64,000 bases of DNA from NCBI GenBank assembly GCA_022059125.1, contig JAEUWY010000012.1:1-64000 (forward strand), read 5' to 3'. The stretch comes from Corynespora cassiicola (Eukaryota > Ascomycota > Dothideomycetes > Pleosporales > Corynesporascaceae). The position numbers and the translations under genes were made by a program. Below are positions 1 through 11,998 of the stretch, piece after piece. Below the pieces are notes generated by a model that saw only the letters and a list, made by a program, of their open reading frames with translations, ran no database searches and was not told where the DNA came from. Each line of letters starts with the position of its first letter. Position 1 is the stretch's first letter.

Positions 1-127
1 CCTAACCCTAACCCTAACCCTAACCCTAACCCTAACCCTAACCCTAACCCTAACCCTAACCCTAACCCTAACCCTAACCCTAACCCTAAAACCCTAAAAA
101 AACCCTAACCCTAAAAAAAAACCCTAA
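1..127. repeat. Telomere repeat array, chromosome end
   Basis: About 14 perfect CCCTAA units run from base 1 to about 88. Beyond them are units spaced by longer A runs (CCCTAAAA, CCCTAAAAAAA, CCCTAAAAAAAAA) up to about 127, where the sequence becomes AT-rich. CCCTAA reading inward from the left end is the C-rich strand of the TTAGGG telomere used by most filamentous ascomycetes. This fixes the window as a true chromosome end and all following genes as subtelomeric. Confidence 0.98.
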
Positions 128-201
128 AATCGCTTTTACTAAAAATTACTTTTACTAAAAATAACTAAGTAGATAATTTTAGAAAGCTTTAGAAACTTGC
201 G

Positions 202-490
202 TTACTATTAAAAAACCGGGCTTTTCTTCTATAGAGAAAAAGTCTAAAAAGTTAAACATCTCTCTTTTTTAACTAGAAAATAATTAAGAGGCTAAGCTAA
301 AATAGTAACTAAAATACTATTTATCTGCTAACAGTAGAATTAGCTAAAAAAAATATAAAAAATAGTTAAAATTATATAATATAAATTTACGAATATAAGC
401 TCTTACTCTATAAAACTATAGTTAATAAAGATTTTAGACTGGAAAAGATATATAGTATAAGTACTAGTCTCTAAATAGTAATTTTACTAT
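202..490. repeat. TIR-like motif copies near telomere
   Basis: The motif TTACTATTAAAAAAC begins at 202 and again at 484. Just before the second copy is AATAGTAA (about 475-482), the inverted form of the motif start, so 475-490 forms a back-to-back junction. The roughly 280 bp between could be a short element with terminal inverted repeats, similar to a MITE. RIP blurs the comparison, so this is an interpretation. Confidence 0.4.
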
Positions 491-497
491 TAAAAAA

Positions 498-545
498 CCC
501 GCCTTCTCTTTTTTTTTTTTTTTTTTTTTTTTTATAGAAGGCGGG
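498..545. repeat. Perfect 10-bp stem flanking a poly-T loop
   Basis: CCCGCCTTCT at 498-507 is exactly complementary to AGAAGGCGGG at 536-545. The loop is about 25 T residues. This is a GC-rich island in otherwise TpA-rich DNA. It might be a terminal or internal inverted repeat of the decayed element starting at 484, or a foldback structure. Confidence 0.6.
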
Positions 546-3500
546 CTGAACTATATTATTAGTATTTAAATTATAGTATAAAAAGCCTGCGGATAGTAAT
601 ATATCTCTACTAATTTTTTTTTATACTGTTTACCGCCCTCGGGTTGCAGCACAGATAGTATAAAGTAATAGATAAACTTTTATAGTATAATAGCTCTGCT
701 TAGCGCCTTTTCTGTACAAAATATTATTTTTATTTTTTATTACTTTTACTACTTAAACTTGCTCTCTAAATTACTAGTGCTTTAGCTTTTAGTTTTAAAC
801 AGCTTTTTCTAGCTAGTAGCTTTATCTTCTTTCTCCGCGCTATCTGCTTTTTTTTTTTTTTTAGATTTTATATAATAATAGCGGCTGCTATAATATTAGT
901 GCTTTTAATACCTTTAAATCTTCTACTTTTTTAGCTCTACGTAATAATGTTTAAAAGGTTTTTTATATCCGCGATAGCTTTTAAACAGCGCCTGTATTTA
1001 CTATCTAATAACTATTTAGCTATAACGCTGTTAAAAATAAAATTATAAAAGTTATATTACGTGTTAGATATAATATACTTTACGTACTAATTATTTAGTA
1101 CTAAGCACTTAAAACAGTAGAAGTTTAGCAGATATATAAATTTTCTGCGTAGTTAAGTGTACTAGTTATTTATTTAGCGGTTTAGAGCGTTACAGTTATC
1201 TATTTTATACAGCCTAAGTCTATATAAATCTAGTAAAATATATACTAAATATCTGCTTTCTTTAAATCGCGCCTAAAAACGCTAAATAACAGCTTTTTTT
1301 TTTATAATACTCTGTACTTTTTTTTTTTACAGCTTAAGCTCTAAGTCTAGAACAGAAAGTTAGGCTAATATAAGCTTTTTATTAGATTTAAAGTTCTGCG
1401 TCTAAGACGCAGTATCTACACTTAACTTAAATTTAATAAAAGTAGACTTTTTTTAGCTTATAGAAGTAGAGAATTAAGTTAAAAAGATATACAGTTAAGT
1501 TAGAGCGATAATAGCTGTAACAAAAAACATAGTAAAAAAATAATAATTATACAGAGCTCCGCTGCTAGCTGTATAAATTATAAAAATACTGTTTATATAA
1601 ACTATAAAAACAGCGTAATAATAGTTTTCTGTAATAAAAAACTAGCGTAAAGCTTCTATATCTGTATAAAGTATAAGGCTAGACGTTTTTTTCAGCCCGG
1701 TAAAGATATCTTTCTTAAAAAAAATAAAGCTAATAAATAGCTCGCTATTTTAACTGCTATAGCTAATTTTTTATATATAGTCTAGCGTACTGTACAGCAG
1801 TCTAATATAAATAATAAAAATAATACTAGTAAAGTTAACGCCTACACCTAGCGCGCTTATAGCTATAATAAACTACTAATCTATTATAATCTACGCTTTA
1901 AGTGCTTTTTTTTTATTAGTAGTATTAGAGTAGTATTAACTACAGCTTAATATTTTAGCTATAATTTTAGTTATAGCGCGGCTTCCGTAGAAGATTATAA
2001 CTTTACTAAACTTAATTTTAAATAGCTTAACAGCTGTATATAGATATTTAAAAGATTCGCTAACTACTATACGTATATAATATATATTAAACTAGTTAGT
2101 ACTTACGCGTATATAGCGAAGCTTATACTCTACTCTATTTAGTAGCAGCAGCTCTTCTAACGTAAACTATATTAAAAAAAAAAGCGTTTCTGTAAGCAGA
2201 ATAAACTAAATCTTAATAATACGGAAAGTATTAAAATATAGTATTTAAAGCTTTTACTGGTCGGCCGTAACTATAATATAAGCCTTATTAATAATAATTC
2301 TGTTTAGTTAACTAGTAAGCTAAAAAGCTCTAGCAAAAGTACGGAATTTGCTAGTAATAACTGTTTTAAATACTATTAAAATAATAAAAACCTGCTACTA
2401 GTGCTCCGCCGTCTACCGTACGTAAAAAATACTAAGTTTTTTATACTATACTTTAAAGTTGTTTTATAGAATAATATAAAGTATAATAATAATAGTAGTA
2501 TTAGCTCCGAGCAGATAGGTTAAAAGCTAAAAAAATAAACTTTTACTGCTGCTGGACGGAAGTATAATAACTAGTAGACTTTTTTTAGCGGTAATAGCTT
2601 TTAGTATTTTTTTTTATTTAAAGCTACAGAATATAGTAGTAGAGCCTAGTAATCTATACAGCAGATAACTAACTAGAGTAGATAAGTTCTAGCGCTTAGC
2701 ACGCTGCTGTTGTTTTCTAAAAAACTCTAAAACTAGAGTTTTAATATATATAGGCGACGTAAAGCTCTGCTAATAGCGTAGTATCTCTAGTTACTACTAG
2801 TTACTTAGAAAAATATTAGTAGCTTACTGTAAGCTATTTAGAAAGTAATACTATATATATAATATACGCTAAAATATAAAAACAGACGTATTTATAAAAC
2901 TGCGTAGCGTTTCTGTGTTAAATACGTATATAAAATCTATTATATAGAATAAGTATACAGCTATTAGATTATAAAAATTATCTGCTATTTTTTTCTTATA
3001 GTTATCTATTAGGCCCTGTATATACTGGCGGTTTAAAGTAATAGCAATATAGTAATAAATTATAATAGTTATTAAAAAAAATATACAGATAAAGAATTTT
3101 TAGGCGAGTCTGCTAGAAAATAGCAGAGTATTTATAAATCTATTACGCGTAGTAAATAAGTAGATTTAGTATACTCGCAGTATATATTCGTGTTTAAATA
3201 GTTAAATAAAAAAAAGCACGTTAGTTAGAAAAGCGACTAATATAAAGTCTAGCTATCTAAAAAAAAGCAGAAAATAACTTTATATTATTTAAAAAGAGTT
3301 TAGTTTTTATAATAGGCGGACGTAAGTATTATATTACTAAATATAATATTTAGATTACGTATATTTTCTGGTGTGTTAACATACTGTATTTATTTTAGTT
3401 TCCGGCTATATAGAGAGGCGTTTTTAGTAAATAGATAGAGTAAAGCTAATTATATATAGAAGTTAATAACTTTACGTAGATACGCAGATTAATAGCTAGA

Positions 3501-6500
3501 AATAACTTTATATATATCTACTATTTTTTATAAAAAGTACTATAATTAGAAAAGAGCTAGTACGCGCGTAAGTATTCTCTGCTTTTTATTTTATAAATAC
3601 TAATTTTTAAAATTACTAATAAATAAATAGCTAATAGTAAAGTTATTTAAATTATTATATATTTTTTAAAGCTCAGGCAGGTGTAGCGTATATTTAATAG
3701 AAAAAAATATTAGATCGCGCGTTAATAACTAATAAGTAGTAGTATAAAAAAAGTAAATAAGTTTGCAGAAGCTTACTAAAGTTAGCTTTATACTTTTATA
3801 ACTTAAAATCTATTAATTAGCAGACTACTGTACTTTAATATATCTGTTTTAATAGCTACCCGCTTTTTAGCAGTACGCTAGAAGATATATAGTATAGTAA
3901 AAAAAAGTTAAGGCGCTTTTTACTAGCTATTTATTTTATACTGCTTACACAGCTGCTACAGAATTTTTTATTTTATTATACTAATTTATAAAGATAGCGT
4001 ACTTAAAAAATAATCAATAACTGTAGTATAGAAAGCCTGTAAAGCGCTAACTGTAGTCTAATAGCTAATAGTAAAATACTACTTTTATGTTAATACTAAA
4101 AAGATTTAAAAATACTATAATAAATAATTAGTACGCTCTGCTAAGATGCTGCATCTATAAAAAATAGCTAAGCTAAAAAACTTATTAGTCTAAATTATTT
4201 TTACTTTATAAAGTATTTACTTAGTTTTAAAAAGCGCGTTTAATATTATATAAGTTTTTAAAATAAATATCGCTAAATTACTTAAAGTAGTTAATCTGGC
4301 TTTTAAATACTCGAACGTAGAAGCATAGTAGTCTCGCTTATAAGTTAGTATATTAGTAGTGCGTTACTGCTTTGTAGTACGCGCTAAATAACTTAAAGTA
4401 GAAAATATACAGAAAAAAACTATTTATTTAGTATAGAACTAAATTGCTATTTTGTTGCTCGCAGTACTACTTCTAAATATTTTATTTATATTTATATAAA
4501 ACGCGATATACGCTTTTTTATAGTAAAAAAAAAAAATTATTGCTCTGCGGTAGCTTTTTAAGCTTACTAGTTTTATAGAAATTATAGTTTATAAATATAT
4601 ATAGCTAATATATAAGCTGCAGCTATGCGGATAGAGTAGAAAAAATAAAATCTTATTATGCTTAAGTCTCTATTTTTTTAATTTATTTTTTTTTGTTTTT
4701 TTTTTATGTACGAGTAAAAACTGCCTGTATTCTCTGTATAAAGCTAGAGTTATTTTTTAAACTAAGTAAGTTAGTAGTAGCGTCTTCTCGCACTACAATA
4801 AATTTAGTTTTTAAACTAAAAAAAATAAACTATATAAATACTAGCGTCTATATTTATTTTCTAGTAATTTTTTACCTATACACTTTTCTGCTGTACTTTT
4901 TAATTATTAACTTTTTAAACGCTGTATACTTATACCGCGAGCAGAAAAAACCGCGATATACTTAGATACCTTTAATAAAAAAAATCTCTAATAAAATAGT
5001 AAGTATATTCTGCTCTATAGCTAAATTAAAAGAATTTAAATAGTTTACTATTTCTTTACGCGCAGAGAAAGGCTATATATAATACTAATTTTAAAGATAA
5101 CGGAAAAAGCTACTATAAAGAACACTAAACTAGCAGATAGTGCAGATAATAATCTAATAGTCAGCATTATAGACTATATACTTAATATACGGCATAGATA
5201 CTTTTATATAAAAAATAAATAGTAGATTATATAGCTAGATTTTAGCGCGTAATACGCGTTTAAACTATTACTAAATTAGTAGACTATAATATTACATACT
5301 TAGTAGAGTAGAATAAATAATAAGTTATTTATAATAACTATAGAGCGAATACTAGACAATAATAATTAACTACAGTATATTAATAAAAAAAATAAATAGT
5401 ATATAATACTCTCGTATGTAAGCTTTTAGATTAAAAAAAGTAGACTAATATATATACTGTATTTAGAAAACGACGGAGTACTGTAGTACTTTTTTTTTAT
5501 AAAACGTTTTTTAGATAAACTACTTTTATAAATATATAAAAGTTATTCTAAAGCGCGTGTATTAAAAGTAATTTAAATCTGCTATAAAAACGTAGAAAAG
5601 TAAAAGTTTTAGTAAAAAAAAAATAAAAAGAACGCAGCCAGAACGGACTAAAAAAAAAAAAATAATAAAAAATATTATAAAGTAGAAAAAAGCACTAAAA
5701 GTAGTAGTAATATAAAATACTTAATAGTAAAAGCCTGCGATTATATATTAGACTACTTAAAAAATATATTTACTATAGAAGATAACGGACCAGAGCTTAA
5801 AAACGTTAATATAATATCAGATTAGTTAAAGTATATTAACTTTTTTAAGTACTATCTGAACTTTAGTATAAAAATAATAACTGCTATAATTAAAAATACT
5901 GCTTTAATCGCGTTAGAGTATATACTAAATAATTAAAGCTTAATACTCTGTATATAGTAGTTATAATTTAGAAGTAGTAACTGCGTATAATTTAATAGTC
6001 TACTTACGTTAACGCAGACTATTTTAAATACTACAGAAATAGACAGTGCTATCTAATACTTTATATAAAATATAAACTATTTAAATAGAGAGCGCTTAAT
6101 GTATTTCGCAATACTTAAAGTATATAAAAAAAATTTAGTAGAGAATATACAGCGTTAGTAGATGCTAGTAAAATAGTTTAGAGAGTTAGAAAAGTATAAA
6201 CAGCTTATTAAGTTAGAAGCTGTATATTCTAGCTAGATAGATATAATCTAAACTATAATTACTTTAGAACGTTAGTTTCAGAAATACTACTCTAAAAAGT
6301 TAGAACTATTATATAATAAAAGGTCTAATTTTTTTAAATAAGCTAAAATAATAAGAGTATAGGAATTAGGTAGATATTAGATTTAATTATATAATAAACT
6401 AAAAAGCGGGTTTCTCAGTATTATTTCTGCGAGTTATATTTTAAATATATTTATAAAACGCACTTTAAAAATAGACTAAATTATAATATAAAGCAGACTG

Positions 6501-7040
6501 CTGCAGACTTGTATTTCTAATATTTTAAATTTATATAAAATAATAGAGCTATTAGCGTTAGACTGTATACTCTATAAATTATCTCTAAAAAATAAACTGT
6601 TACTAAAAATAATAAAAAAGTTTAGAAAAGTTAAAACAGATATTTTACCGTTTTACTTTAATTTAATAGTTATTAATAACAACGTAATCTGTGTACCTAG
6701 TATAATATAATATTTTTATTTTTTCTATTTTTTCTAAAAACAGACGTTTTTATTAAACTAATAAAACCTGTTTATAAAAAAAAAAATATTCTAAAAAACT
6801 TTTATATAGTAAATTAAAATAGTAAAAAGTATAAAAAGTAAGCAGAGCAGATTTATAGATAGTAACTTTTCTGTTTTTATCTGCAGACGCAGAGAAAAAA
6901 AAAGTTAATAAAAAAAAAAGTAAAAGAATACTTATTAGCTAGATAAAACTAGATACTTAAATTAACTACTAAAAGTAACGTCCGTATATATCTAGTCTAA
7001 ATAGCTTTTTTTAGTTTTTTTTTTTTTCTCTCCCTCTTCT

Positions 7041-7074
7041 AGTTTTTTAATAGTAATATTACTATTAAAAAACT
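7041..7074. repeat. 34-bp perfect palindrome, inverted-repeat junction
   Basis: Positions 7041-7057 and 7058-7074 are exact reverse complements. Each arm is the motif TTACTATTAAAAAAC plus flanking bases, the same motif that starts at 202 and 484. The simplest reading is two elements abutting at their terminal inverted repeats, or the end of one 6.5-kb element (484 to about 7055) next to the start of another. Confidence 0.7.
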
Positions 7075-8471
7075 TGTCTTTAACTCTGCTTTAAACTACG
7101 TTTTTAAAAATAGTAAAGCTATATTAGCAGAAAGTAATAAATATATTACTATATATAAATAAAAAAAAGTAGATATAGCATAAAAGAGTAAAAGCAGATT
7201 TTTTAGTTAAGTATATTTTAAATAACTTTGAACTTGCAATACAAGCTAAAATAAAATAATTTTATTTTAGCTTATATTACTAGTTAAAATAAATAAATTA
7301 GCAGTGTTAGCGCGTGCACAGACTTAAAATAAAAATACTAAATCTATAAAAGCTAGAATTTTAACTGTGAATTGCTACCGCAAATTATATACACATATTT
7401 CTTAATTTTATTTCTAAAATATTTTATCTCTATTCTATTAGATTTTTATTTATTAGATAGTATATTTACTGTTTTTGCTGATTACTGTAACGTCGTTACT
7501 CTAACGTAGTTTTTAACTAGCGTATTACTACTATTAGCTTGTTTACTGTTACTCCGACGTAGTAACCTCAATAATAGCTATTAGAAAAATTATTTATATA
7601 TTTATTAATAACTTAATTATTTTTTATTATTTTTACTTACAGTATTATAAGCTAAAAATGTAAGCTAATAATAAAGTTAATAAGATTATACCGCTATAGC
7701 TCGTTACGAAATATATTTAGTTAGTTAATACTACTTAGTAGTACTAAGCAGAGGTTTTAGGTATATATATATAATTTATATAATTATACTTTATAATTGT
7801 ATTTATTTTATTTTATTAGTAAATCTATTATTTAAAAGTAACTATTAATTTATTATATTCTATTACTAATATAGATACCTGTACAGTATATTATATATTA
7901 TTTTAATTATATAATTTTTATTAGTATTTATTTTTTAAAATTAATCTAAACAGCTATTTTTTTTTTTAGTTTTATTTATAGTTTGTAGCACAGATTTAAT
8001 AGTAAATAAATTACTAAAAAAAAATTAAAATATATTATATATAGATACAGCGTAGTTTAAACTTTAAATATATTTTATATTAATATTAAAAATAGTAAAC
8101 TGTAAATTAGTTTTAGTACAAATTTTAAAAGTTTATTATTATAAAAATATTATATAATATTACTGCGTAGATAACACGTAGATTAAAAATTAGCTACTTA
8201 CTTAGAAATAATGTTATATAAATATATATAATTTTATTTTATTATAAGCTATAATAGTTTACTAATTACTATAAAAAATAACTTAATATATATTATAATA
8301 ATAAAAGAGTTATAATAGATTTAAATAGTTTATAATAGGCTATATAAAAACAGCAGTTCTTATACTATTACTCTAATATAGCAACGATTATAATAGTAGT
8401 TAGAATGTCTCTATTAACTTTTTTCTATATTTCTAAATACCCGGTTTCCGATAAAACTATACTTTCTGTAT

Positions 8472-8975
8472 TTAGGTATGGTAAATGCCCCAGATCATTT
8501 CAGTGTCGATGATCTGCCCCGATCCACCACGGCAAGCCATTGAGCCCTTGGCACCCACCAATCCGTTCCACTGGAACCTGTTGATGGAATCGTTGATTAG
8601 GTCAATGATGTCTTGGTTGCCAATGTAGGCCCAGTTCATGCTCTTGTTTCCCTGAGCACCGAAGGCGCAGGTACCGTACTGGGCGAGCTGGCGGTGCTCG
8701 CCGCCTGCGCCAACAGTCCACCTGCCGTTGCCGGCAATGTTGCGTGCAAGCTGGCGGCAATCGTTGACAGTAGGAGAGCCACCCGTGGTCTGATTTTCGA
8801 AGCTTGAATCACCGCATTCGTTGGTGCGCTTCTTGAGTGGGGCAGCCGCTTGGATGGGGATTGTCTGAGGAGCCAGTGCATCGATGGGGGCAGCTGCGCT
8901 CGCGGGGGCAGCAAGAGGAGCGGCATGGGCAAGGGCCATGATGGAGGCAACGATTTGGATTGTAGAGAATTGCAT
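8472..8975 (-). CDS. Secreted Hce2 (Ecp2-like) domain protein
   Basis: A 167-residue protein. Residues 1-18 form a signal peptide (MQFSTIQIVASIMALAHA). A Pro/Ala-rich propeptide follows and ends in a Lys-Lys-Arg site that a Kex2-type protease could cut. The mature part has four cysteines and the pattern ECGDSSF, NDCRQLARNI, GTCAFGA, NQDIIDLINDSI, which I recognise as the Hce2 domain, named for homologues of the Cladosporium fulvum effector Ecp2. Such proteins are secreted and are thought to act on the host or on rival microbes; the target here is unknown. I chose the ATG at 8975; the upstream in-frame start would be TTG. It is the first gene after the telomere, and its stop codon lies at the edge of the AT-rich block, so the 3' end may be unusually short. 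Confidence 0.85.
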   Translation of the reverse strand: MQFSTIQIVASIMALAHAAPLAAPASAAAPIDALAPQTIPIQAAAPLKKRTNECGDSSFENQTTGGSPTVNDCRQLARNIAGNGRWTVGAGGEHRQLAQYGTCAFGAQGNKSMNWAYIGNQDIIDLINDSINRFQWNGLVGAKGSMACRGGSGQIIDTEMIWGIYHT

Positions 8976-9873
8976 TTTGAAAAACAAGAGTCGTGGTGTT
9001 TGTCGCGTCGCAGAGAGGTTAATGTGCTGTATTGGAGTGCTGAATGTCCTTCTACCGAGACAACCTCGTTGCTCTTTATACTTTTTCTTCCGCTCAAAAC
9101 TAATTTGAAATCTTCCTTCGTGAATCCTACGTCCATTTCGGTGTTATCGATTCGGAATCAATCCTGTCGTATTGAGTTTAACCAATCCTTCAATGGATTG
9201 CTCAGATACATGGCCCACCTGGAGCTTTTTGTAGGATTAACAGCAGAATATTGTAATCTATTAATCAAAACTCAATGTGCTTTCTAGGGACAGGTACCTC
9301 TTGCGATTAAAGTCTCGCTGTTCACGTGGACTTTGCAGTTTCTGCTCTGAGCAGATAAAATATTTCTTCTTTTAAGAAGTACATCAGCGCATCTACACCT
9401 CACTGCACTAAGATAACTCCAAGAAGATAGCCGATACTGATATCTCGAATTATAGCCATGCGTTTTTTTTTTCATGAACAGATATCTCAGTTGTGGTCAT
9501 TAGTTATTTTAGTTCTCGCGCTAACAGCATTCCTATTCGTATAGTCCCCACTCCCCCCACCATAGTCCGTTACTTTACTTCGTATACATCCACATTAACG
9601 TGCGTAAAAAACTGCACACAGAGTCTTAATCTAATATAAGAATAGCTTGAATTTAGAGTCTATCATAATGTGATTTATAAGCAAGCGGAACGCACAAGCA
9701 AGCAGAACGCTTTCTAAGTACTTTAGCACACATTACTTTCTAATTAACTATAATCTTAAAAATTTTTATAATACTAAGCTTTTTAACATAACATTAGACT
9801 AATTTAAAATGCTATTATTTGAAGTATTATTTTTTATTCTAGTACAGTTTACTAATATCTGTGATATACTCTT
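8976..9873. other. Intergenic, effector upstream region
   Basis: No gene is supported here. It contains the 5' region of the Hce2 gene. From about 9640 to 9870 it becomes AT-rich again, probably the 3' flank of the O-methyltransferase with mild RIP-like decay. Confidence 0.5.
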
Positions 9874-11357
9874 TTAGGCTTTCCAGATTACCTCTAAGAT
9901 TCCTAGCAAATTGTTTTTGAGCATATGTACCTGATGAAGAGTAAATCGATGGTCTGCAGCAGCAAGCAGGGTTTTCCATTCATCAAGGTATCGCTCACGG
10001 CCGTTGCTAAAGCATTGCAAAGCCACGTCTACTGACCTGCAAAGTTTACATTAGTGTTATTTTCTTCCCTACTCATTAACGATTTGCCAAATACCTTTGA
10101 GTTCGTTCTCTCCATAACGGAACGGCATCGTGCTCTGGCATCACCACATCCTGGATAAGGATCTTAGCCCCAGATTCAAGAGCGGGGATTTGCGCTTTCA
10201 AAAGTTGCTCGGCAAATCGATCGCCTAAACCGCGAAATACCATTCGAAAGAAATAGACTGGTGCCTTCTCCGTCTGCGGTGTGAAGAGCTCATGTCCTTG
10301 GAACTTGATACGGTCCTTTAACTCAGTGGGGACCAACTCGCCGCCTCGCATCATCGCTGCCGAATCTTGCACAACAACCGTAAGGTTGCTGAAATTCCTG
10401 GCTAACTCGATAGCAGCTTCACCCATGGAACCGCCAACGTGAACAATCTTTACGTCCCCTAAGGAAGCCCAGTCATAGACAGTAGGAAGGAGGCTCAAAT
10501 TGTAACCTGGAACCCAGTCTATGGCTCTCATTCCATTTGCAAAACGCATCGCCCGCTCGGGCTCGGTAGCGATAATCTCTGGGACAGTCTTGCCATTATT
10601 GGCAAGGACCCAACCCTGTACAGATCAGCATGAGAATTTTTAATAAGAACACTAAAAGCACTGACCGTTTCGTTGGTTTCTTGGGAGTTTGGCCATTTCT
10701 GAATCGCGTCGACGATCTATGATATCTGGGTCAACGCACTCCTCTTGTATGAGATTCTCTGCACAAAGCAAAACATTTGTACATACTCGTGTAGTGGCCG
10801 GCCAGGTATCCCTTCCCTCAAATTGAGCCCAGCCGTTGATGGCCGGGTTTGCTAAGAACTTCGAGATACTGGTATGTGCTACCATGCCAGGCTCTGGTTC
10901 TTGCAGAATACGCATGGCCATTGCATTGCGAAGAAGACGTCTAACGACATTCTTCTCAAGGCCTGTCTTTTGCCCAATCTCTTCAAAAGACATGTGACTA
11001 CCAGCAGGTATCATATCCGGGATCTTGTAGCGGGCGACTGCATCGATGCTTACTAGGTTCGAGATCTGGCAATTTTAATCAGATTTGACCCTAATTAACG
11101 AGAAAGAAACGGAATACCGAAGCAAATTTGAATAGAACCATCAGGGGATCTAGAAGTAATTCATGGAGTTCTGCAGAAGCATCGAGTACCGCATCTCTGA
11201 ATTGAGCCACACCAGCAGGATACTTTCCAGGAAAATCCTCGTCAAAAGAAGGGCTGGGTAAGCCTTCGGCGGACAGTTTCTCTTGAAGTCGAGCGACTGA
11301 ATTGCTTATCTGAGCAGCCAACTCGACGATCCTGTGGGTGTTTTCGTTTGATGCCAT
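9874..11357 (-). CDS. O-methyltransferase-like protein lacking the usual catalytic His
   Basis: Five exons splice cleanly: 11118-11357, 10787-11065, 10666-10716, 10095-10615 and 9874-10036, giving 417 residues. The N-terminal helical dimerisation region (SVARLQEKL, then FEEIGQKTGLEKNVVRRLLRN) and the SAM-binding motif VHVGGSMGEAA match fungal class I-like O-methyltransferases of secondary metabolism (sterigmatocystin OMT type). The C-terminus carries the family ending SVDVALQCFSNGRERYLDEW. In the family the catalytic base is the His of an F-H-D/N-W-x-D motif. Here the aligned stretch reads MVFRGLGDRF, with Arg-Gly-Leu in place of His-Asp-Trp. The reading frame is otherwise intact, so it may be a non-catalytic or altered enzyme rather than a simple pseudogene. 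The broken homologue at 11999 lies divergently upstream. Confidence 0.85.
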
Positions 11358-11998
11358 TGTGAATAGGAGTGCAAAAAGAAGGCCTAAGATGGACGAAGTG
11401 TAGAGGGTAACCACGAGAGGAGTCACAAGAAGAACTCTGTTAAAGCTGGGTGCTAAAGTAGCTACTGCGCACTATCAGCTGCATTTGCCTGAATTTAGCT
11501 ACTAATTAGTGAGCACCAACATAACAACGTACGTGCCGCAGAGTCAGGCCAATCAGTGAGCACCAACATAACAATGTACGTGCCGCAGAGCCAAGCCAAA
11601 TAGTGAGTATCAACATAACAATGTACGTGCCGCAGAGCCAAGCCAAATAGTGGGTATCAATATAAGCATGCAGTCACCTTCGTTTAACTAGTCCTGAACA
11701 TTCTCGGCTCACATTCTCGCGGAGTTCGCATGATCTCAGCTTAGAGTGGATCATCCATTTACTTATGTAAGACACCGGTTATGGGTGGGACGCGCTCATA
11801 ATTGACCTAATATACTATATCGAGTAAGTACATTCACGCTAAACGTAACACGTGATCCCCTGTCGCAACAACAATACCCAAGCCCAATCTATTTATATAC
11901 TCAGCAGTCGGTGGCTAATTACGAAGCTCTTTTCTGAAAAAGTTTTCTCTTCACCTCACTCTAGCTTTTGAACATAGGTTGCAATTTTCCAGTTATCC
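11358..11998. other. Divergent intergenic region between two O-methyltransferase loci
   Basis: It separates the intact-frame O-methyltransferase (minus strand) from the broken one (plus strand). It holds the tandem repeat at 11508-11671. It also has CACGTGA near 11850, which resembles an E-box, but I cannot assign a regulator. Confidence 0.5.
11508..11671. repeat. 47-bp tandem repeat, three copies plus a partial
   Basis: Units begin at 11508, 11555, 11602 and 11649, each opening AGTGAGCACCAACATAAC or a close variant and containing GTACGTGCCGCAGAG. Copies 2 and 3 are nearly identical, copy 1 differs at a few bases, and copy 4 decays after about 20 bases. It lies in the shared upstream region of the two O-methyltransferase loci. 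Confidence 0.9.

Larger units (their letters stand above)
128..8470. repeat. RIP-like AT-rich subtelomeric block, no intact genes
   Basis: More than 8 kb is dominated by TpA, with stop codons dense in all frames and no ORF longer than 90 codons. The little G and C left sits mostly in GC, CG, CTG and CAG contexts. This pattern fits RIP, the premeiotic C-to-T mutation of duplicated DNA in ascomycetes, acting on old transposons or subtelomeric repeats such as telomere-linked helicase genes. I could not identify the parent element. The 90-codon ORF at 4693-4965 has a composition like its surroundings and is not called. Palindromic junctions within the block are listed separately. Confidence 0.85.

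Noticed and set aside
4693..4965. 90-codon ORF inside the AT-rich block
   Set aside because: It is Phe/Tyr/Leu/Ile-rich like any open frame in TpA-rich DNA, has no homologous motif, and sits within RIP-like sequence.
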